A stretch of DNA of 64,000 bases, taken from NCBI RefSeq assembly GCF_019218295.1, contig NZ_JAHUZF010000006.1, positions 1,302,001 through 1,366,000 on the forward strand. The letters run 5' to 3'. This DNA is from Maritimibacter sp. DP1N21-5. Lineage in GTDB: Bacteria; Pseudomonadota; Alphaproteobacteria; Rhodobacterales; Rhodobacteraceae. Positions 18,474-26,811 of the stretch are shown one piece after another. Under the pieces are notes generated by a model. That model searched no databases. It worked only from the letters and a program-made list of their open reading frames with translations, and was not told where the DNA came from. The translations under genes and the position numbers were made by a program. Positions within the stretch are counted from its first letter, which is position 1. The number at the start of each line of letters is the position of its first letter.

Positions 18474-19088
18474 ATGCAAGTCATCCTTCTGGAACGTGTC
18501 GCAAAGCTTGGCCAAATGGGCGAAGTCGTCGACGTGAAGCCGGGCTACGCCCGCAACTTCCTTCTGCCGCAGGGCAAGGCGCTCACCGCCTCGCAAGCCA
18601 ACATCGCCTCCTTCGAGGACCAGAAAGCGCAACTCGAAGCGCGCAACCTGGAATCCCGCAAGGACGCCGAGTCGCTCGGCGCGAAACTCGACGGACAGCA
18701 GTTCATCGTGATTCGTTCGGCCTCGGACGGCGGCAACCTCTACGGCTCCGTCACCACCCGTGACGCGGCCGATGTGGCCACCGAAGAAGGCTTCAGCCTC
18801 GACCGCAAACAGGTCATCATCCGTCAGCCGATCAAGACGCTGGGCCTGCACGAGGTGGAAATCCACCTGCACCCCGAAGTCATGGTCACGATCAAGCTGA
18901 ACGTGGCCCGCTCGCCGGAAGAAGCCGAACTTCAGGCTTCGGGCAAGTCGATCCAGGAACTCGCTGCGGAAGAAGAAGCCGCTGCCGAATTCGAGATCGC
19001 GGAACTGTTCGACGACCTCGGCTCGGCCGCGTCGGACGATTTCGACGACGCGCCAGCCCCGGCCCGCGAAGAGACCGAAGAAGAGTAA
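18474..19088 (+). CDS. rplI: 50S ribosomal protein L9
   Basis: Large-subunit ribosomal protein at the base of the L1 stalk. The 204-residue protein starts [34 protein letters not shown], the standard L9 N-terminal domain, followed by the connecting helix and the C-terminal domain (about 70-150). Beyond the usual 149 residues of E. coli L9 it carries an acidic tail (about 150-204) ending EETEEE, as seen in many alphaproteobacteria. It closes the operon before a strong terminator. Confidence 0.97.
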   Translation: MQVILLERVAKLGQMGEVVDVKPGYARNFLLPQGKALTASQANIASFEDQKAQLEARNLESRKDAESLGAKLDGQQFIVIRSASDGGNLYGSVTTRDAADVATEEGFSLDRKQVIIRQPIKTLGLHEVEIHLHPEVMVTIKLNVARSPEEAELQASGKSIQELAAEEEAAAEFEIAELFDDLGSAASDDFDDAPAPAREETEEE

Positions 19089-19112
19089 TCTTCCGATCAG
19101 GAACAATCCGAA

Positions 19113-19146
19113 GGCCGCGCGGGGCATCCCGCGCGGCCTTTTCGTT
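19113..19146 (+). terminator. Rho-independent terminator of rpsF-rpsR-rplI
   Basis: Perfect 11-bp stem GGCCGCGCGGG (19113-19123) / CCCGCGCGGCC (19128-19138) with a 4-nt loop, followed by TTTTCGTT. Confidence 0.92.
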
Positions 19147-19221
19147 ATCCGGCGTACCTGACTGGCCCGCTTTGTCCCAACCCATGCCGCCGCGGCCCTT
19201 TGCCTGCCGTGTCCGGGCCAG

Positions 19222-20481
19222 TCATCCGTCGCGCGGATCGTAGTCTACCGGGGACGCCGACCGGCGCAGCCGCAGCCCGAGCCCAAGAGCGACCCCGACA
19301 CTGATCGCCACGGTCAGGTCCGCGACGACCGTCAGCACGAGCGTGATGAGAAGCAGCGCCACATCCGACCGCGACCCTGCAAGGTAGCTCTTCCACTTGT
19401 GCGGCTCTGCCATGTTCCAGGCGGTGAGCATGAGCAGCCCAGCGAGCGCAGGCATGACAAGTGCCCCGACGAGAGGGGCCGCCACCAGGGTGACAATCAG
19501 CACGGTTAACGCGTGGACGATCCCGGCCACCGGGGTGCGCCCACCCGCCCGCACATTGGTCGCCGTCCGCGCAATGGCACCGGTCGCGGGCAGGCCGCCG
19601 AACAGAGCCGCGCCGATGTTGGCCGCGCCCTGTGCCAACACCTCGGCATTGGGCCGGTGGCGGCCCCCGATCATCCTGTCCGCGACCACCGCCGACAGAA
19701 GGCTCTCGATCCCGGCCAGAAAGGCGATGACGAAGGCTGACGGCAGGAGCTCCACAATCCGCGCCATGTCCATCGCAGGGAGCTTGGGCATTCCGAGCCC
19801 GCGGGGCAGCGCGCCGAAACGGGCCTCGATGGTGTCAACCGGCAGTCCTGCTGCAAGCGCGAGTGCCGACACCGCCCCGACCGCCAGGATCAGTCCCGGC
19901 AGTCGCGGGAAGAGGCGTCGCAGGAGCACGATAAGCCCCATCGTAACGACGCCCGTGGCAAGCACTGGCCAGGATATCGTGCTCCGTGCAGCCCAAAGTG
20001 CAGCCATCTTGGGCAAGAAGTCGGCAGGCACGACGGCCATGTCGAGTCCGAGGAGATCCTTGAGTTGGCTCGTGCCGATGATGATCGCGATTCCGATGGT
20101 GAACCCGTTGATCACCGCTTCAGGAATATAAGCGACAAGGCTCCCTGCCCGCGCGAGCCCCGCTATGACAAGTATGATCCCGGCCATCAGGGTCGCAATC
20201 ACCAGACCGTCGAAGCCGTGATCGACGACGATGGCCGAAACGACGACGATGAAGGCGCCGGTCGGCCCCCCGATCTGGACCCGGCTGCCGCCGAGCGCTG
20301 AGATCAGAAAACCGCCGACGATAGCGGTGACAAGCCCCGTCGCGGGCGGCGCGCCCGAAGCGATCGCAATGGCGAGGCTCAGGGGCAATGCGACCATCGC
20401 CACTGTCACACCCGCACCGAGATCGGCGAGAGCCAAGGGCCAGCTATAGGCTTTCAACGTTGTCACAAGCTTGGGCGTCAT
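19222..20481 (-). CDS. SulP family anion transporter without STAS domain
   Basis: Predicted inner-membrane transporter of the SLC26/SulP family, which moves sulfate, bicarbonate or other anions. The 419-residue protein is nearly all membrane-embedded with 10-12 hydrophobic segments. Family hallmarks are DLGAGVTVAMVALPLSLAIAIASG near residue 20, GGSRVQIGGPTGAFIV near 64 and GGLPATGAIARTATNVRAGGRTPVAG near 295. Most SulP proteins continue with a cytoplasmic STAS domain of about 120 residues; here the protein stops soon after the last helix, and the downstream DNA does not encode one in any adjacent frame. The substrate cannot be assigned. It diverges from the P450 gene. Confidence 0.85.
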   Translation of the reverse strand: MTPKLVTTLKAYSWPLALADLGAGVTVAMVALPLSLAIAIASGAPPATGLVTAIVGGFLISALGGSRVQIGGPTGAFIVVVSAIVVDHGFDGLVIATLMAGIILVIAGLARAGSLVAYIPEAVINGFTIGIAIIIGTSQLKDLLGLDMAVVPADFLPKMAALWAARSTISWPVLATGVVTMGLIVLLRRLFPRLPGLILAVGAVSALALAAGLPVDTIEARFGALPRGLGMPKLPAMDMARIVELLPSAFVIAFLAGIESLLSAVVADRMIGGRHRPNAEVLAQGAANIGAALFGGLPATGAIARTATNVRAGGRTPVAGIVHALTVLIVTLVAAPLVGALVMPALAGLLMLTAWNMAEPHKWKSYLAGSRSDVALLLITLVLTVVADLTVAISVGVALGLGLRLRRSASPVDYDPRDG

Positions 20482-20573
20482 GGTTCTTCGCTACGCCTGC
20501 GATGCTGCACCTTCAAGATGAACAGGTGAGAACATCGAAATCGCGCAACCTGGCCGACCCGTTCGCCTATTCG

Positions 20574-20602
20574 TTGAACATGCAAGGGACCGCACCTAGA
20601 CT
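20574..20602 (+). promoter_or_regulatory. Candidate sigma-70-type promoter of the P450 gene
   Basis: TTGAAC (20574-20579) and TAGACT (20597-20602) are separated by 17 bp and lie 26 bp before the P450 start codon. Both hexamers match the housekeeping consensus at four or five positions. Confidence 0.5.
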
Positions 20603-20628
20603 TCGCCGGGTCTACGAGGGAGCACAGC

Positions 20629-21837
20629 ATGGATGTCAGCGTGGCGCATTTCGATCTCGCGCAGATCGGCCCGGAGTTCATCGCCGACCCCTATCCCACG
20701 CTCGCCGCCCTGCGCCGTGACAGCCCGATCCACCGGATGGCGGACGGCAGCGTCCTTCTGACCCGCTACGAGGATGTTCAGAAAGTCTATCAGAGCCGCG
20801 AGATGCTCTCGGACAAGACGCAGGAATTCGGAGCGAAGTTCGGGAAATGCCCGCTCGCGGACCATCACACGACCTCGCTCGTCTTCAACGACCCGCCCTA
20901 TCACACCGTGGTGCGCAAGCTCTTGGCCGGGGCCTTCACGCCGCGCAAGCTGGCCGAGTTCGACCCTCTGATCGAGGGCATCGTCGAACGGCTTCTGGAC
21001 CGGGTCGAGGACATGGGGCGCTTCGACATGGTCGAAGACTTCGCCAAGGTCCTCCCGACCGAGATCATCAGCGTCATGCTGGGCGTGCCCGAGGCCGAGC
21101 GCGGGAAGCTGCGGGACTACTCGCTCGCGATCCTCGGCGCCCTCGACCCGGTGGTGCCGGCCGAGCGTCTGGCGCGGGGCAATGCTGCCGTCACCGAGTT
21201 CTCGGCGATCCTGTCGGACCTCATCGACCATCGCCGGGCGCATCCCGACGCCGGCGGACAGGGCGAGGTGCTCGAGGCGCTGATCTTCGGCGAACACGAC
21301 GGGCGGCGGCTGACGCAGGAGGAACTAATCCAGAACTGCATCTTCCTTCTGAACGCGGGCCATGAAACCACCACCAGCTTCGTCGCAAACGCCGTCGGCA
21401 CGCTATTCGACGCGCCCGACGAACACCGTCGCCTGATCCGGGACCCTTCGCTCATTTCCTCGGCGGTCGAGGAGTTCCTGCGCATGGAGAGCCCCCTCCA
21501 GATCGGCAATCGCCGGGCGGGCGAGGAGATCGTGCTGTCGGACGGAACGCTTCCGAAAGGCACCTATGTCCACACCTCGATCGCCGCCGCCAACCGCGAC
21601 CCCGACCAGTTCGTTGATCCAGATCGCGTGGATCTTGGCAGGCGGCCCAACCGGCACATCGCCTTCATCACGGGTATCCACGTCTGCCTCGGCGCGACGC
21701 TCGCCCGGATCGAGGGACGCATCGCCATCGGCGGGCTCGTCGCGCGTTTTCCCCGCCTCGCCCCGGACGGGCCGCGCGTCCGGCTGCCCCTCGCGCGGTT
21801 TCGGGGCTACACAAGCCTTCCGGTACGGGTCCGATGA
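20629..21837 (+). CDS. Cytochrome P450
   Basis: Soluble bacterial heme monooxygenase of 402 residues. The I-helix oxygen-binding motif is LLNAGHETTT (about 244-253), the ExxR pair is in VEEFLRMESP (about 283), and the heme-ligand loop FITGIHVCLGATLAR (FxxGxxxCxG, Cys near residue 352) is complete. Sequence style is that of CYP families with small or lipid-like substrates, but the substrate cannot be told from sequence. No ferredoxin or ferredoxin reductase gene is nearby, so electron partners must be encoded elsewhere. A good promoter lies just upstream. Confidence 0.93.
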   Translation: MDVSVAHFDLAQIGPEFIADPYPTLAALRRDSPIHRMADGSVLLTRYEDVQKVYQSREMLSDKTQEFGAKFGKCPLADHHTTSLVFNDPPYHTVVRKLLAGAFTPRKLAEFDPLIEGIVERLLDRVEDMGRFDMVEDFAKVLPTEIISVMLGVPEAERGKLRDYSLAILGALDPVVPAERLARGNAAVTEFSAILSDLIDHRRAHPDAGGQGEVLEALIFGEHDGRRLTQEELIQNCIFLLNAGHETTTSFVANAVGTLFDAPDEHRRLIRDPSLISSAVEEFLRMESPLQIGNRRAGEEIVLSDGTLPKGTYVHTSIAAANRDPDQFVDPDRVDLGRRPNRHIAFITGIHVCLGATLARIEGRIAIGGLVARFPRLAPDGPRVRLPLARFRGYTSLPVRVR

Positions 21838-21938
21838 TCGGCGGAAGGGTGCCGATGAGCCTACCGTCTGGGCCAATGGACTTCACCGGCCCGTGAATTG
21901 CGGGCAATGTTCGAAACGGAACATCTGGGGACAATTTC

Positions 21939-22442
21939 ATGACCACATTGACGCGCCGCGCCGTTCTGGGCCGGACCGCCTTGGGCCTCGGCCTTGTCGC
22001 GCTCGCGGGCTGCGGGCAGCTCAACATCACCGCCGGGTCGAAATCGCCCACCAACCAGGTGTTCAACCCGCCGCTCTATGCCAACGAAAGCGCCGAGGTT
22101 CGCGCGCTCATCGACAAATGGGCGGATTACTACCAGGTCCCGCGCGAGCTCGTGCATCGCCAAGTGAAGCGGGAGTCGAGCTACAACCCGGGCGCCCGCA
22201 ACGGCCCCTACTACGGTCTCATGCAGATCCTGCCCCAGACCGCGCGCACCATGGGCCATCAGGGACCGGCCTCGGAGCTTCTCAACCCCGACATCAACCT
22301 GAAGTACGCGGTGAAATACCTGCGCGGCGCTTACCTCGTCGCCGGGGGCGATCAGGACGCGGCGATGGGATGGTATGCGCGAGGGTACTACTACGAGGCC
22401 AAGCGCCAAGGGCTTCTCTACGAGACCGGCCTTCGGACCTGA
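21939..22442 (+). CDS. Lytic transglycosylase (SLT domain) lipoprotein
   Basis: Predicted envelope lipoprotein of 167 residues that cleaves peptidoglycan. The N-terminus TLTRRAVLGRTALGLGLVALAGCG has a twin-arginine-like start and a lipobox ending LAGC (Cys about residue 25), so it may be exported by Tat and lipidated. The SLT catalytic domain follows with the general-acid Glu in VKRESSYNPGARN, then YYGLMQILPQTAR and the NPDINLKYAVKYLRG and AMGWYARGYY segments typical of family 1 lytic transglycosylases. It is a single gene closed by a strong terminator. Confidence 0.92.
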   Translation: MTTLTRRAVLGRTALGLGLVALAGCGQLNITAGSKSPTNQVFNPPLYANESAEVRALIDKWADYYQVPRELVHRQVKRESSYNPGARNGPYYGLMQILPQTARTMGHQGPASELLNPDINLKYAVKYLRGAYLVAGGDQDAAMGWYARGYYYEAKRQGLLYETGLRT

Positions 22443-22462
22443 CCTCTCCCGTGACCGGGACC

Positions 22463-22488
22463 AAAAGGCGCCTTCCGGGCGCCTTTTT
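22463..22488 (+). terminator. Rho-independent terminator after the transglycosylase gene
   Basis: Stem AAAAGGCGCC (22463-22472) / GGCGCCTTTT (22478-22487) with a 5-nt loop and six T residues at the 3' side. Confidence 0.9.
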
Positions 22489-22632
22489 TCTTGTCACAGC
22501 CCGGTTGGCCTTGGCGATTTTGGGTTTCCGGGTTTCCGGGATTCTAGAATCCCGGAAGTGACAAGACACTGAAATAAAAACAGAAAGTCTCGACAATTGA
22601 CGAAGTTCGTTAACGAGCCGCCAGCGCCTGCC

Positions 22633-23883
22633 TCACATCATGGCCATGAGCCGTGCCTTCTCACCCATGTCGTCCGGCTTTGACAGTGCCGTCACTAGCG
22701 CTTCGAGCGAGGCGATGTTGTGGCCTGCGCGGAAGCTGTCGACATGGGGCAGCATGGCGCGGATGCCACGCGCCTTGGGCGCGAATTCCTCCCAGCGCAG
22801 AAGCGGGTTGAGCCAGATCACGCGTTTGGCGGAAAGGTGCAGTCGTTCCATCTCGCGGGCCAGCCGCTCGGGGTCGTCCCGGTCGAGACCGTCGGTGATC
22901 AGAAGCACCACCGCGCCCTGCCCCATGACCCGGCGCGACCAGTCCCGGTTGAACTGATGTAGGCACGCGCCAATGCGGGTGCCACCTTCCCAGTCCTGCG
23001 CCTCGGCCCCGGCGGCGGCGAGCGCCGCGTCCACGTCGCGGGTGGCGAGATGGCGAGTGATGTTGGTGAGCCGCGTGCCGAAGGTGAACCCATGCACCCG
23101 TGCCCAGCCCGCCCCTTTCTGGTTGGCGACCGAGTGCAGGAAGTGCAGCACCATCCGGCTGTAGGAGGACATCGACCCCGAGATGTCGCAGAGCACCACG
23201 AGGTTCGGCCAGCGGATACGTCGGTCCTTTGTCGCGAACTCCCGGATCTCGCCGCCCGTGCGCATCGCGTCCCGCATGGTGCGCCGCCAATCCGGCAGAG
23301 CGCCGTGCTGTGTGGCCTTCGTCCTCCGGGACTGGAGCGGTTTCACTGGAAGGGTGAGCCGGGCGAGCATGCGCTTGGCGGCGGCAACCTCGGCGTTGGA
23401 CATCTGCTCGAAGTCGAGCGTGCGCAGGCGTTCCTCGCCCGACATGGTGAAGGAGGCGTCGATTTCGACTTCCGTGCCTTCTTCCTGACCTTCCATCTCG
23501 GGCATCTCGGGCTCGATCCCGTCGAGCAGAGCCTCGGCCGCGCGCTTTTCGGCCGGTTTGGCGGCGCGGTCCTCCTGCACGCCGCGAACAGAGGGCAGCA
23601 TCATCGCCATCATGTGCTCCAGATAGCGCGGATCGCGCCAGTAAAGGCGAAAGACCTGATGAAACACCCGGCGTTCCTCGGGCCGTGATACGAAGACCGC
23701 GTGCAGGGTCCAGTAGAAGTCGGTCTTGGAGGTGAACCCCGCGGCGGCCACTGCGCGGGTTGCGTCGATCACCTTGCCGGGGCCGACCTTGAGCCCTGCC
23801 GCCCGGAGCGCGCGGGCGAAATAGGTCAGGTTCGCGACGAGTCGCGGGTTTTCGGGGAGGTCGAGGTCGGGAAGGCCTTCCAT
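22633..23883 (-). CDS. CoxE-like von Willebrand factor A domain protein
   Basis: A 416-residue cytoplasmic protein. The N-terminal half is helical (about 1-205) and contains an acidic stretch GIEPEMPEMEGQEEGTEVEID. The C-terminal VWA domain (about 215-416) has a complete metal-ion-dependent adhesion site, with DISGSMS near residue 234, TRIG near 305 and LLITDGLDRDD near 330. Proteins of this kind partner with MoxR-type AAA ATPases to insert metals or remodel protein complexes; the related CoxD/CoxE pair acts on CO dehydrogenase. The MoxR-like gene lies 111 bp upstream on the same strand. No CO dehydrogenase genes are in the window, so the client is unknown. Confidence 0.85.
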   Translation of the reverse strand: MEGLPDLDLPENPRLVANLTYFARALRAAGLKVGPGKVIDATRAVAAAGFTSKTDFYWTLHAVFVSRPEERRVFHQVFRLYWRDPRYLEHMMAMMLPSVRGVQEDRAAKPAEKRAAEALLDGIEPEMPEMEGQEEGTEVEIDASFTMSGEERLRTLDFEQMSNAEVAAAKRMLARLTLPVKPLQSRRTKATQHGALPDWRRTMRDAMRTGGEIREFATKDRRIRWPNLVVLCDISGSMSSYSRMVLHFLHSVANQKGAGWARVHGFTFGTRLTNITRHLATRDVDAALAAAGAEAQDWEGGTRIGACLHQFNRDWSRRVMGQGAVVLLITDGLDRDDPERLAREMERLHLSAKRVIWLNPLLRWEEFAPKARGIRAMLPHVDSFRAGHNIASLEALVTALSKPDDMGEKARLMAMM

Positions 23884-23902
23884 AGGATCACCCGGACTTC
23901 GA

Positions 23903-23975
23903 ATGACGCCTGCGCGTCATCCGAACGAGATGGGGGGCCAGCCCCCCACACCCCCCGGGATACTTATGGACCAGA
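23903..23975 (-). repeat. Composite intergenic repeat between the MoxR and VWA genes
   Basis: On the minus strand the box tctggtccataagtatcccg (23956-23975) differs from the box at 3864-3883 at only two positions. It runs into hairpin GGGGGGC/GCCCCCC (23932-23938, 23941-23947) and then hairpin ATGACGC/GCGTCAT (23903-23909, 23914-23920). It sits within an otherwise co-directional gene pair. Confidence 0.7.
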
Positions 23976-23994
23976 GAAGCCGGGACGCGCCGCA

Positions 23995-24906
23995 TCAGAC
24001 CAGTTCGAGCGCCTGGCGGCTTTCCTCGAGGATCTTGGTGGCCTCCGATCCTGCGAGTCGTTGGATGTCGTCCTGATACTTGAGGATCGCGCCCAGCGTG
24101 TCCGCAATGGTTTCCGGCGACAGGGTCAGGACGTCGAGGGCGAGGAGACATTTCGCCCAGTCGATCGTTTCGGCGACACCCGGTTTCTTGAACAGGTCCT
24201 CGGTGCGCAACTGCTGGACGAAAGCCACGATTTCACGCGACAGGGTCTCCGAGGCCTCGGGCGCGCGGGCGGCAAGGATCTCCATCTCGCGGTCGAAGTT
24301 CGGGTAGTCCACCCAGTGGTAAAGGCAGCGACGTTTCAGCGCGTCGTGGACTTCGCGGGTGCGGTTCGACGTGAGGATGACGATCGGGGGCTCGGGCGCC
24401 TTCACGGTGCCGAGTTCCGGGATCGTGACCTGGAAGTCCGACAGCGCCTCGAGAAGGAAGGCCTCGAAGGGTTCGTCGGTGCGGTCGAGTTCGTCGATGA
24501 GCAGGACCGGCGCCCCGCCCGGTTGCGGCGACATGGCCTCGAGGAGCGGGCGGCGGATCAGAAACTGGTCCGAGAAAAGCTCGGAGGTCAAGGCGCCACG
24601 ATCGGTGCCCTCGGTCACTTCGGCGGTGCGGATGGCCACCATCTGCGCCGCGAAGTTCCATTCGTAGACGGCGGAAGAGGCGTCGAGCCCTTCGTAGCAT
24701 TGGAGCCGGATGAGCCGCCGGCCAAGTCCCTGCGCCAGCGCCTTGGCGAGCTCGGTCTTGCCGACACCGGCCTCGCCTTCGAGAAACAGCGGGCGCCCGA
24801 GTTTCAGGGCGAGAAAGGTCACCGTGGCGAGCGCGCGGCCCACGACGTAGTCTTCGCCGGCGAGCAGGGCTTCCACGCCGTCGATCGAGTCTGGTATCTG
24901 GGTCAT
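23995..24906 (-). CDS. MoxR-family AAA ATPase (CoxD-like)
   Basis: Cytoplasmic AAA+ ATPase of 303 residues. Walker A is GEAGVGKTE near residue 45, Walker B is VLLIDELDR near 130, sensor 1 is VILTSNRTREVHDALKRR near 170. This belongs to the MoxR branch that works with VWA-domain partners as a chaperone for cofactor insertion. The start at 24906 follows GGAGACATG; an open frame up to 25026 lacks a ribosome-binding site and family similarity. The VWA partner is encoded downstream on the same strand. Confidence 0.9.
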   Translation of the reverse strand: MTQIPDSIDGVEALLAGEDYVVGRALATVTFLALKLGRPLFLEGEAGVGKTELAKALAQGLGRRLIRLQCYEGLDASSAVYEWNFAAQMVAIRTAEVTEGTDRGALTSELFSDQFLIRRPLLEAMSPQPGGAPVLLIDELDRTDEPFEAFLLEALSDFQVTIPELGTVKAPEPPIVILTSNRTREVHDALKRRCLYHWVDYPNFDREMEILAARAPEASETLSREIVAFVQQLRTEDLFKKPGVAETIDWAKCLLALDVLTLSPETIADTLGAILKYQDDIQRLAGSEATKILEESRQALELV

Positions 24907-24998
24907 GTCTCCTCCGTTCCCCGCATCCGACCGTGCCGCGCGGCGAAGGTCAAGCGGGCCCTTGGTCGGAGGTCTGGTTTGCGGCACGAGAGGATACG

Positions 24999-25031
24999 TT
25001 GACCTCGGACCTGCCCTCTGACACATAATAT
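24999..25031 (+). promoter_or_regulatory. Candidate promoter of the glycosyltransferase cluster
   Basis: TTGACC (24999-25004) is followed by CATAAT (25024-25029, spacer 19) or TAATAT (25026-25031, spacer 21). Both hexamers are good but the spacing is longer than the usual 17, so the pair may be non-optimal or regulated. It lies about 95 bp before the first gene of the cluster. Confidence 0.35.
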
Positions 25032-25123
25032 GGAAAGAATTTGCGCCTAAGACCGGGTCAACCCGGCGAGGCGAGCAGGCGGAAGACGATTATGGGCACT
25101 CTATTACCGGTGCGGGCGCGTTC

Positions 25124-26146
25124 ATGCGCATAACCGCCGTGACATGCGTGAAGAACGAAGGTCCGTTCCTTGTCGAATGGATCGCTTTCAACCGCGTGAT
25201 CGGGGTGACGGATTTCCTGTTCTATTCGAACGATTGCACGGACGGGACCGATGCGATCCTGGACGGGCTGGCCGCCGAAGGTCTGGTCACGCATCTGCCC
25301 AACCCCGCACAGGGCCGCAATTATCAGATGGAGGCGCTGAAGGACGCGGCGCGGCACCCGGTGGTGAACGAGGCGGACTGGGTCTGGATCGCCGATGTGG
25401 ACGAGTTCCTGAACATCCATGTGGGCGACGGCACGATCCCGGAGCTTGTTGCGGCTTGTGACGACCCTGCGGCGATTTCGATCACCTTCCAGTTCATGGC
25501 CAATGGCGGGGTAACGGACTTCGAGGACCGTCCCGTGATCGGGCAGTTCAACAGGACCCACGATCCCGACATCTGGAACGGCGATCTGGATCAGGAGGTC
25601 AAGACCTTGATCCGGCGCGATTTTCCGGTGCAGTATTACGGTGCCCATCGCCCCTTCATGAAGAAGGGTATCAGGAAGAAGGACCGGCCGTCCTGGACCG
25701 ACGGGTCCGGACGCGATGTGGAGTGGAAGTTCCGCACCGCTGCCAACAAGCGCCGGATCCGGAAATTCCCGGCGAAAGGCGCGCGCAACTTCGCGACACT
25801 CAATCACTACGCGCTGCGTTCGCTCGACAGTTACCTTGTGAAGAACGACCGGGGCGACGTGAACCGGGAGAACCGGAGTTTCGAGGACACCTACTGGCGC
25901 GAACGCAACGACCCGGCCTGGGAAGAGACCTCGATCCACCGCTACCTGCCCAAGCTTCAGGCCGAGAGGGAGGCGATCCTGTCGCTTGGCGGATTGCGCG
26001 CGCTCCACGAGGCATCCGTGACCGCCCATCGGGACAAGGCGCGGGCGCTGCGCAAGGATCCGGCGTTGGCGGTGCTCGCGGATCGGCTGCTGTCGCTGTC
26101 CGGCCCGGGACCCGCCGAACGGGCACTGCTGGAGCTTCTGGCATGA
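25124..26146 (+). CDS. Glycosyltransferase family 2-like protein (Glyco_tranf_2_4 type)
   Basis: First gene of the accessory cluster, 340 residues. The N-terminus reads ITAVTCVKNEGPFLVEWIAF, then FLFYSNDCTDGTD near residue 38, and the metal/nucleotide-sugar site WIADVDEFLNI near 90; this is the pattern of the PF13704 branch of GT-A glycosyltransferases. Later conserved pieces are FQFMANGGVTDFEDRPVIGQF, LNHYALRSLDSYLVKNDRGDVNR and the tryptophan-rich region after it. No signal peptide or membrane helix is visible, so it likely acts in the cytoplasm. It is coupled to the next gene by an ATGA overlap. Donor and acceptor sugars cannot be deduced. Two paralogues lie downstream. Confidence 0.85.
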   Translation: MRITAVTCVKNEGPFLVEWIAFNRVIGVTDFLFYSNDCTDGTDAILDGLAAEGLVTHLPNPAQGRNYQMEALKDAARHPVVNEADWVWIADVDEFLNIHVGDGTIPELVAACDDPAAISITFQFMANGGVTDFEDRPVIGQFNRTHDPDIWNGDLDQEVKTLIRRDFPVQYYGAHRPFMKKGIRKKDRPSWTDGSGRDVEWKFRTAANKRRIRKFPAKGARNFATLNHYALRSLDSYLVKNDRGDVNRENRSFEDTYWRERNDPAWEETSIHRYLPKLQAEREAILSLGGLRALHEASVTAHRDKARALRKDPALAVLADRLLSLSGPGPAERALLELLA

Positions 26147-26811
26147 GCGTCAAGATCGTGAACCTTGGCCTGCCGAAGTCGGGCACGACGACGCTGGCGG
26201 TGGCGCTTGGCGAGGCCGGGTTCCGCGTCGCCGACTGGATCGCCCATAATCCCGACGGATCCAAGATCGGTTTCGTCGGGCGGCTCATGTACCTGGGCTA
26301 TTACCAGTCCGGCGACCCGCTTGCCCCTATGGCTGATTTCGACGCCTTCACCGAGATTTCCATCGTGCGGCGAGGGCGAAATTTCTGGCCGCAGACGGAT
26401 TGGCAGATCATCGACGCGATCCGGCACCACCACCCCGAGGCACGCTTCGTCTTCACCCATCGCGACCCCGTGGCCCATGCCGACAGCATGCGGAGGTGGG
26501 GCAACCTCGGCACCACGCGGCTGCCGCAGTTCCACGTGCCGGGCCTGCCGCAATGGCACGGGCACAAGCCGGGCGAGCTCGAACGCTGGATCGAGGGGCA
26601 TGCGCGCTTCGTGCGGCATGTGATGGCGGGGGCTGACGACTTTCTGGAACTCGACGTATCTTCCGAGGACGCGCAGGACCGGCTCGCGGGATTCGTCGGG
26701 CGCGAGCTGCCGTGGTGGGGCGTCGCCAATGCGAACGAGACCCATCAAGCCGAGGAAGCAGACGACGGGCTGGACGACGCGGGCGAAACCCTGCGAGAGG
26801 ACACGCTCTGA
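26143..26811 (+). CDS. Sulfotransferase family protein
   Basis: A 222-residue protein beginning MSVKIVNLGLPKSGTTTLAVAL; PKSGTTTL is the 5'-phosphosulfate-binding loop of PAPS-dependent sulfotransferases. FVFTHRDPVAHADSMRRW near residue 103 matches the 3'-phosphate-binding region (RDP...S). It would transfer sulfate from PAPS to a hydroxyl group, here probably on a glycan given the neighbours. It is short relative to classic carbohydrate sulfotransferases (250-300) but both PAPS motifs are present. Start overlaps the previous stop (ATGA), and its own stop shares one base with the next start (TGATG). Confidence 0.82.
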   Translation: MSVKIVNLGLPKSGTTTLAVALGEAGFRVADWIAHNPDGSKIGFVGRLMYLGYYQSGDPLAPMADFDAFTEISIVRRGRNFWPQTDWQIIDAIRHHHPEARFVFTHRDPVAHADSMRRWGNLGTTRLPQFHVPGLPQWHGHKPGELERWIEGHARFVRHVMAGADDFLELDVSSEDAQDRLAGFVGRELPWWGVANANETHQAEEADDGLDDAGETLREDTL

